A stretch of 19,499 nt of DNA from Actinomycetota bacterium (GTDB taxonomy: Bacteria > Actinomycetota > Actinomycetes > S36-B12 > UBA5976): the NCBI GenBank assembly GCA_947373075.1, contig CANBWF010000013.1:1-19499 (forward strand), read 5' to 3'. A program made the translations under genes and the position numbers. Below, one piece after another: positions 14,219 through 19,499 of this stretch. The notes under the pieces were generated by a model. That model was not told the origin of the DNA, did no database searches, and saw nothing but the letters and a program-made list of their open reading frames with translations. The stretch's first letter is position 1. Each line of letters opens with the position of its first letter.

Positions 14219-15619
14219 TTAACTAGGAAGCGATTCGAGTTCTTCGGCCATCGCTGAAGGTACCTTACCAACAACGACTGACCCGACCTCAGTATCGGTG
14301 CGCGACAACACTGAACCTTCGCGGTAGATCCGAGCCAGTAGATCGCCACGGTCGTATGGAATGCAAACCTTGATGTCCACTTGAGGGTCAGGTAACTGTG
14401 CCTCAATGGTTGCAAGTAACTCAGCAATCCCCTGCCCAGTAAGGGCAGAAACAGCAATGCTATTGCGTTCACGCAGCAAAAGGCGGTCTAAGACAAACGG
14501 ATCGGCCGCATCAGCTTTGTTGATGACTACAAGTTCTGGAATGTGTGTGGCTTCGATTTCCGCAAGCACTGCTCGCACCGCGGTTAGCTGACCCTCGGGG
14601 TCTGGATCTGAACCATCGACAATGTGCAGGATTAAATCGGAATCAGCGACTTCCTCGAGGGTAGATCTAAAAGCTTCAACCAGTTGATGCGGGAGTTCCC
14701 GCACGAAACCAACAGTGTCTGTAAGTGTGTATTCACGACCTGTTGGAGTGCGTGCCTGCCGCACAATTGGGTCCAAGGTGGCAAACAGTGCGTTTTCAAC
14801 CAAAACACCCGCAGATGTCATGCGGTTAAGCAAACTGCTTTTGCCAGCATTTGTGTAACCCGTAATTGCCACACTTGGCACTCCACTTCGATGTCGGGAA
14901 GCACGTTGAGTAATTCGCGCGGTGTGCATCTGGGCAATCTCACGACGAAGTTTTGCCATCGATTTACCAATACGACGTCTATCTGTTTCAAGTTTTGTTT
15001 CACCAGGGCCACGCGTACCGATACCGCCACCTTGTGAACCTACACGACCACCGGTCTGGCGACTCAAAGATTCACCCCAACCACGAAGGCGTGGCAACAT
15101 GTATTGCATCTGAGCCAAACTCACTTGTGCTTTACCTTCACGGCTGCGGGCATGCTGAGCAAAGATATCCAGAATCAACCAAGTGCGATCGACAACTTTA
15201 ACTTTGACCACAGACTCCATCTTGCTCAATTGACTTGGCGAAAGTTCACCGTTACAAACCACAGTGTCGGCTTCGCTGTTTTCAACAATCTGGCGAAGTT
15301 CTTGTAATTTTCCTGACCCGATGTAGGTTGCAGGATCTGGGCGATCACGACGTTGGACTAGCGCGTCAAGTACTTGTGAACCAGCGGTTTCGGCAAGTGC
15401 GGCTAGTTCAGCCATTGAGCGATTTGATTGCTCGAACGTGCCATCGGACCAAACACCAATAAGGACTACCCGTTCCAGACGAATTTCACGGTATTCAACT
15501 TCAGAGATGTCTTGAAGTTCGGTGCCGAGCCCAGCAACACGGCGCAGGGCAGCTCTGGCCTCTAGATCGAGTTCACCATCGTTGGGCTCAGGCGACTGGC
15601 CCATTACGAAATCTGCCAT
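14219..15619 (-). CDS. hflX: ribosome-associated GTPase HflX
   Basis: A 466-residue GTPase that splits stalled ribosomes. The N-terminal HflX domain spans roughly 50-235, including RPDPATYIGSGK and a Gly-rich RVGSQGGGIGTRGPGE loop. The G domain has G1 GYTNAGKS (254-261), G3 DTVG (301-304), G4 NKAD (367-370) and G5 SAL near 391. The start at 15617-15619 overlaps dapF by 16 nt and has GGGGAG only 2 nt away. An alternative ATG at 15602-15604 overlaps the dapF stop as TAATG and would remove five residues; either is possible. Adjacent to dapF and dinG in an apparent operon. Confidence 0.93.
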   Translation of the reverse strand: MADFVMGQSPEPNDGELDLEARAALRRVAGLGTELQDISEVEYREIRLERVVLIGVWSDGTFEQSNRSMAELAALAETAGSQVLDALVQRRDRPDPATYIGSGKLQELRQIVENSEADTVVCNGELSPSQLSKMESVVKVKVVDRTWLILDIFAQHARSREGKAQVSLAQMQYMLPRLRGWGESLSRQTGGRVGSQGGGIGTRGPGETKLETDRRRIGKSMAKLRREIAQMHTARITQRASRHRSGVPSVAITGYTNAGKSSLLNRMTSAGVLVENALFATLDPIVRQARTPTGREYTLTDTVGFVRELPHQLVEAFRSTLEEVADSDLILHIVDGSDPDPEGQLTAVRAVLAEIEATHIPELVVINKADAADPFVLDRLLLRERNSIAVSALTGQGIAELLATIEAQLPDPQVDIKVCIPYDRGDLLARIYREGSVLSRTDTEVGSVVVGKVPSAMAEELESLPS

Positions 15620-16458
15620 TGCTCCCCGATGAGGTGGCCACTAAATACAAACTCTGCTGGGCCGCGCAGAACTAATGTGCCTTCATCAACACTGTCAACA
15701 AAAAGTGTGCCACCAAGTACATCAACTTGTACCGTCCAATCGGCCGACAAGTTATTTTGCACCGCCCACACATAAGCCGCGGCACATGCACCTGAACCGC
15801 AGGCTAGTGTTTCACCAACCCCGCGCTCGAATGTACGCATTTTTATGTGAGCCGTATCGACACCTTCAATGAATTCAACATTGGCGCTATCAGGAAAAAT
15901 GTCAGTTGGTGCGATGTGCGGTGCATCCAATAGTGACCCAACACCGTGCACATCATCAACTACTGTTACGCAATGCGGATTAGGCATGAACACTGCTGTG
16001 CCAGGCCAGTTAGAAATCTCGGTAGTAACAGTTGGTGTTGCAGCGATTAACGAACTACCTGGTTGGCCCATGGTGATTGCAATGTTCTTGAATCCGGTGT
16101 CGTGCGGATCTACAAACGCCTTTACTGTGCCGGCGCGAGTTCCAATGTTGAATTCACCCGGCGACTCAAGTTGATGCTCAACTAAATACCGAGCAAATAC
16201 CCGAAGCCCGTTTCCGCAAGTTTCAGCAAGCGAACCGTCGGCATTGCGATAATCCATGAAGTACTGCGCATCGGTTACCTCAAACTCGCTGGCTTTAGCT
16301 ACCCGCAGTAAACCGTCGGCGCCGATACCTGTGTGACGGGCACAAAGGTGTGCAACCTGAATCGGATGTAAATCAATGGATTTTGTAACAGCATCAATAA
16401 CCACGAAGTCATTACCCGTGCCATGTGCTTTCAGGAAAGCAATCTGCTGTGTACTCAT
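15604..16458 (-). CDS. dapF: diaminopimelate epimerase
   Basis: A 284-residue epimerase converting LL- to meso-diaminopimelate for lysine and peptidoglycan. The two catalytic cysteines are Cys81 (ETCGNGLRV) and Cys220 (ACGSGACAA). The N-terminus AHGTGNDFVVID is a family hallmark. It follows miaA by 28 nt without a clear ribosome binding site, and its stop overlaps hflX, suggesting translational coupling. Confidence 0.97.
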   Translation of the reverse strand: MSTQQIAFLKAHGTGNDFVVIDAVTKSIDLHPIQVAHLCARHTGIGADGLLRVAKASEFEVTDAQYFMDYRNADGSLAETCGNGLRVFARYLVEHQLESPGEFNIGTRAGTVKAFVDPHDTGFKNIAITMGQPGSSLIAATPTVTTEISNWPGTAVFMPNPHCVTVVDDVHGVGSLLDAPHIAPTDIFPDSANVEFIEGVDTAHIKMRTFERGVGETLACGSGACAAAYVWAVQNNLSADWTVQVDVLGGTLFVDSVDEGTLVLRGPAEFVFSGHLIGEQWQIS

Positions 16459-16486
16459 CTAGTTAAGTCTAAACCGCTTTTCGCGC

Positions 16487-17392
16487 TTAGGAGGCGGACT
16501 CAATAGTTGCTAGCACTTGGGCGAATAGGCTCAGTTCGTCAGCCGGCAACCAGTTGATTCGAGCATCTCGGTTAAACCATGAATCTTGGCGCCGAACATA
16601 GCGCCTAGTTGAACTCACTGTGCGCTCTTTAGCCTCTGCTTCTGTTATTTCACCGGCTAGGAAATCCAGCACCTGCGCATAGCCAAGAGCTTTACTCGCT
16701 GTGACTCCATTGCGCAAGCCAACTTGCTCGAGGGCACGCACTTCGTCCACCAGTCCTTGTTGCCACATGATTTCAACACGCGCTTCAATCCGCTGATCCA
16801 GCTCGGCTCGATCGCGCCGTAACCCGATTCGTACACTGGGCAAAATCTCATCCAATTGCGCCAAAGTTGTCGACGGGGCAATGCCGGTAAGTTCAATCAC
16901 TTCAAGAGCGCGCAATACTCGTCGCAAATTATTTGGTGAAACATTTGCCGCCGCCGAGGGATCAAGAGCCTGCAGGCGGTCAAACATTGCCGCGGTACCA
17001 ATCTGTTCGGCTTCCTGCTCTAACCGTACGCGCACATCAGGATCACTTGCCGGGAACTGCATGTCTTCAAGAAGTCCCTGAATGAATAAACCTGAACCGC
17101 CGACCACAACCACGCGCTTGCCGCCGGCATGAATTTGGTCGACTACTTGTCGAGCATCTCGCTGGTAGTCGGATACATTGGCGCTCTTAGTCACTTCCAA
17201 CACATCGAGCATGTGATGTGGGATTCCGCGACGCTCTTCAACTGGAACTTTGGCAGTACCAATGTCCATCCCCCGATACAGCTGCATTGAATCGGCGTTG
17301 ATGATTTCAGCATCTAGGCACTGTGCTAACTCGAGTGAAAGGTCAGTCTTGCCAACAGCCGTTGGTCCGACAATAACGATTACCTTTTGCAT
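16487..17392 (-). CDS. miaA: tRNA dimethylallyltransferase
   Basis: A 301-residue enzyme that prenylates A37 of tRNAs reading UNN codons. The P-loop is GPTAVGKT (9-16), followed by the DSMQLYRGMDIGTAK substrate loop (about 34-48), VVGGSGLFIQGLL and the C-terminal QDSWFNRD. Its ATG starts 3 nt after the miaB stop, and MiaB acts on its product, so the two are cotranscribed parts of one modification pathway. Confidence 0.96.
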   Translation of the reverse strand: MQKVIVIVGPTAVGKTDLSLELAQCLDAEIINADSMQLYRGMDIGTAKVPVEERRGIPHHMLDVLEVTKSANVSDYQRDARQVVDQIHAGGKRVVVVGGSGLFIQGLLEDMQFPASDPDVRVRLEQEAEQIGTAAMFDRLQALDPSAAANVSPNNLRRVLRALEVIELTGIAPSTTLAQLDEILPSVRIGLRRDRAELDQRIEARVEIMWQQGLVDEVRALEQVGLRNGVTASKALGYAQVLDFLAGEITEAEAKERTVSSTRRYVRRQDSWFNRDARINWLPADELSLFAQVLATIESAS

Positions 17393-17395
17393 TAG

Positions 17396-18859
17396 TTAAG
17401 AGACAGGACCAAGAGTGATTAGGCCACTGGTTTTAGGTTTTGCAGTGCCCTCAGTTATTGGCCGCTGGCCGGCTTCGTACATATCACCCGCAGTTGTTGG
17501 GCGAACCGAGAGCAACTGATCGGCAATCAAATGATGCGGCGCAGCATGTGTAACTACAGCGGTAACAACATCGCCCGGGCGAACATTCTGCAATGTTCCG
17601 TTGGTGTCGGTTTTGCTTACATGTACCAAACGGTAATCGCGAGCACGGCCGGATACGCGACCAGTCGCTTCGTCTTTACGACCTTCTCCAGTTGCAACAA
17701 GAACTTCAACTGTTTGACCAACAAAATTCTTATTCTCTTGCCAAGACACATCATTACCAAGGGCAATCAACCGTTCGTAACGCTCTTGCACAACTTCAGC
17801 GGGCACCTGATCTGGCATTACGGCAGCCGGCGTGCCCGGACGCTTGCTGTATTGGAATGTGTAGGCATTCATAAATCGTGCTTGCTCCACAATGTCCATG
17901 GTTTGCATAAAGTCTTCTTCAGTTTCACCTGGGAACCCAACAATAATGTCGGTGGTAATGGCTGCATCTGGCATGGCCGCATGAACCCGCTCGATGATGC
18001 CCATGTATTTATCCCGGCGGTACGAGCGACGCATGGCCTGCAAAATACGATCTGATCCGGACTGAAGTGGCATGTGCAGCTGTGGCATTACGTTCTCGGT
18101 TTCAGCCATTGCTGCGATTACATGGTCTGTGAAATCGCGTGGATGTGGACTAGTGAACCGAACACGCTCAAGGCCAGAAATCTTTCCGCAGGCGCGCAAC
18201 AAATCGGCGAAGGCATAACGATCGCCAAACTCAACGCCATAAGCATTCACATTCTGACCAAGCAATGTAACTTCAACAACACCTTGGTCAACCAACACTC
18301 TGATCTCGTTCAAGATGTCCGCAGGGCGACGATCTTTTTCTCGGCCACGAAGCGCCGGCACAATACAGAACGTACAAGTGTTATTACAGCCAACACTCAC
18401 ACTCACCCAAGCAATTGCGGCGCTATCGCGACGCGCTGGAAGAGTTGATGGGAACACGTCGAGTGATTCCAAAATTTCAATCTGTGCTTCGTCTTCAATA
18501 CGGGCGCGTTCCAACAACACTGGAAGCGCATCGATGTTGTGGGTACCAAAAACCACATCAACGTTTGGTGCGTTAGCAATAATCTCGCCACGATCTTTTT
18601 GGGCCAAACATCCACCAACAGCAATTTGTAGACGCGGGTTTTTCCTTTTAGCTGGCACTAGTTGACTAAGTAGACCATAAAGTTTGTTGTCTGCGTTTTC
18701 CCGAACAGCGCAAGTGTTGAACACGATTACATCTGGTGAATCAGTTTCGGACGCTGGCTGGTAGCCACTAGCTTCAAGCAACCCAGCAATTCGCTCGGAA
18801 TCGTGCACGTTCATCTGGCAACCCAGGGTGCGCACTTCGTAGGTGCCTGTTGTGGTCAT
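17396..18859 (-). CDS. miaB: tRNA-2-methylthio-N6-dimethylallyladenosine synthase (radical SAM)
   Basis: A 487-residue methylthiotransferase that adds a methylthio group to i6A37 made by MiaA. The N-terminal cluster domain has C14, C50 and C84 (LGCQMN, NTCAVRE, GGCLAQ). The radical SAM motif CNNTCTFC gives C158, C162 and C165. A TRAM domain (about 378-447) closes the conserved part, followed by a tail of about 40 residues. The start is the ATG at 18857-18859, which gives the canonical N-terminus TYEVRTLGCQMN; a longer open frame runs back into recX and is not credible. It begins 20 nt after the recX stop. Confidence 0.96.
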   Translation of the reverse strand: MTTTGTYEVRTLGCQMNVHDSERIAGLLEASGYQPASETDSPDVIVFNTCAVRENADNKLYGLLSQLVPAKRKNPRLQIAVGGCLAQKDRGEIIANAPNVDVVFGTHNIDALPVLLERARIEDEAQIEILESLDVFPSTLPARRDSAAIAWVSVSVGCNNTCTFCIVPALRGREKDRRPADILNEIRVLVDQGVVEVTLLGQNVNAYGVEFGDRYAFADLLRACGKISGLERVRFTSPHPRDFTDHVIAAMAETENVMPQLHMPLQSGSDRILQAMRRSYRRDKYMGIIERVHAAMPDAAITTDIIVGFPGETEEDFMQTMDIVEQARFMNAYTFQYSKRPGTPAAVMPDQVPAEVVQERYERLIALGNDVSWQENKNFVGQTVEVLVATGEGRKDEATGRVSGRARDYRLVHVSKTDTNGTLQNVRPGDVVTAVVTHAAPHHLIADQLLSVRPTTAGDMYEAGQRPITEGTAKPKTSGLITLGPVS

Positions 18860-18879
18860 AGCCTCTAGTTTAGGCGGAA

Positions 18880-19392
18880 TTAGTGGCTCTGGTTTTCCAG
18901 TGCTTCGCGGATTACTGCCCCTGCTATGGCGCCAGGATAGCCTTTTCGAGCAAGTGTTCCCATAAGACGCCTGGTTATTACGTCTTGACCTAAATCCTTC
19001 ATGGTTCGCAATTTCTTGGCCACAAGCTCGCGCGCCATTTCCCACTCGTCTTCAGTGGTGATATCCAGCAAGGCTTCTTCAATTAGGTCTTTGGGTACGC
19101 CGCGTTTAGCCAGTTCGTAAGACATTGCTCGCCTGGCTAAGTGTTTGGTGTTTGTTTTACTGCGGATGAACATTTGTGCGTAGGCAAGATCGTCTACATA
19201 CCCGAGTTCGGCGAGCCGATCTAATACTGTTTTCGCGATATCCGGTGGGGTGTCTTTCTTAGCCAGAGCTTTCTCTAGTTGTGCTCGAGTTTTTGGACTC
19301 ATGGAAAGTTGATTGAGCGCAATATTGTTGGCCACATTAAGTGGGTTAGCCTCGGGTAGCCATTTCGCTGATTCAGGTTCGGTTCGGTGCAT
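18880..19392 (-). CDS. recX: regulatory protein RecX
   Basis: A 170-residue RecX, which binds and inhibits RecA filaments. The helical repeat features are present: NIALNQLSMSPKTRAQLEKAL, VLDRLAELGYVDDLAYAQMFI and ARRAMSYELAKRGVPKDLIEEAL. The ATG at 19390-19392 has GAG 5 nt upstream; an in-frame GTG at 19396-19398 would add two residues and is less likely. It lies immediately downstream of recA, beyond a terminator hairpin, and heads the string running to dinG. Confidence 0.92.
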   Translation of the reverse strand: MHRTEPESAKWLPEANPLNVANNIALNQLSMSPKTRAQLEKALAKKDTPPDIAKTVLDRLAELGYVDDLAYAQMFIRSKTNTKHLARRAMSYELAKRGVPKDLIEEALLDITTEDEWEMARELVAKKLRTMKDLGQDVITRRLMGTLARKGYPGAIAGAVIREALENQSH

Positions 19393-19405
19393 AATCACTC
19401 AATAA

Positions 19406-19450
19406 AAATGTCAGCGTGTGGCTAGATAGGATGGCCACACGCTGACATTT
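19406..19450 (-). terminator. terminator between recA and recX
   Basis: Seventeen-bp perfect arms (19406-19422 and 19434-19450; core GTCAGCGTGTGGC with GCCACACGCTGAC) enclose an 11-nt loop. Read leftward from recA, the hairpin ends in TTTTTATT. Readthrough would be needed for recX to be expressed from the recA promoter. Confidence 0.9.
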
Positions 19451-19462
19451 CAAATCGTATTT

Positions 19463-19499
19463 CTATTCTTCGATTTCTTCTACCGGCTCAGCAGCTACA
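19463..19499 (-). CDS. recA: 3' end of recA (partial)
   Basis: Only 12 codons are present, ending VAAEPVEEIEE and TAG. The acidic tail and the position directly upstream of recX, with a terminator between, point to recA. The rest lies beyond the right edge, so the assignment relies on context. Confidence 0.72.
   Translation of the reverse strand, partial: VAAEPVEEIEE

Noticed and set aside
14213..14260. LexA control of dinG
   Set aside because: No TCGAAC-N4-GTTCGA-like site lies near the dinG start, which directly follows hflX.
17396..19045. Longer miaB reading frame extending into recX
   Set aside because: The extra 62 residues have no MiaB similarity, overlap a well-supported recX, and the canonical start is at 18859.

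Overview
The window reads as a chromosomal housekeeping segment from an actinobacterium (Actinomycetota). Three things support this: the gene order recA-recX-miaB-miaA-dapF-hflX-dinG-lexA-LysM-nrdR-nrdJ, which resembles the Streptomyces and Mycobacterium chromosomes; a SAM-IV class riboswitch, known from Actinobacteria; and LexA operators of the TCGAAC-N4-GTTCGA type. Base composition by eye is moderate, roughly half GC, so this is not a typical high-GC streptomycete. A streamlined or aquatic actinobacterial lineage is possible but is only a guess. I see no mobile element, CRISPR array, tRNA, rRNA or prophage gene.

Left part (1-6580): a leftward metY gene, cut by the window edge, sits behind a SAM-IV riboswitch and promoter, giving a methionine/SAM feedback circuit. 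Next come a DUF4192 gene, a hairpin-bearing divergent intergenic region that may encode a small RNA, a glyoxalase-like VOC gene, a DnaQ-type exonuclease, a lipoprotein of unknown family, and a leftward cluster DUF4190-DUF2752-sixA. A rightward DUF6941 gene ends in a strong bidirectional terminator shared with nrdJ.

Middle part (6587-11689): nrdR and nrdJ run leftward and probably form a deoxyribonucleotide-synthesis unit. It is autoregulated by NrdR through two tandem boxes that bracket a -10-like element, followed by a leader of about 210 nt containing an 18-bp perfect palindrome. To the right, a LysM membrane protein (YneA/ChiZ-like, probable SOS division inhibitor) and lexA are divergent and share an intergenic region with three LexA-box-like sites.

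Right part (11694-19499): a DUF732-type lipoprotein, then a tight leftward gene string recX-miaB-miaA-dapF-hflX-dinG with gaps of 28 nt or less or overlaps, covering DNA repair regulation, tRNA A37 modification, lysine/peptidoglycan precursor synthesis, ribosome rescue and a DNA helicase. The very 3' end of recA lies at the right edge, separated from recX by a 17-bp terminator hairpin that should keep recX expression below recA. Overall this is a conserved core region. The less explained parts are the non-coding structures and the small membrane/lipoprotein genes, not a new multi-gene system.
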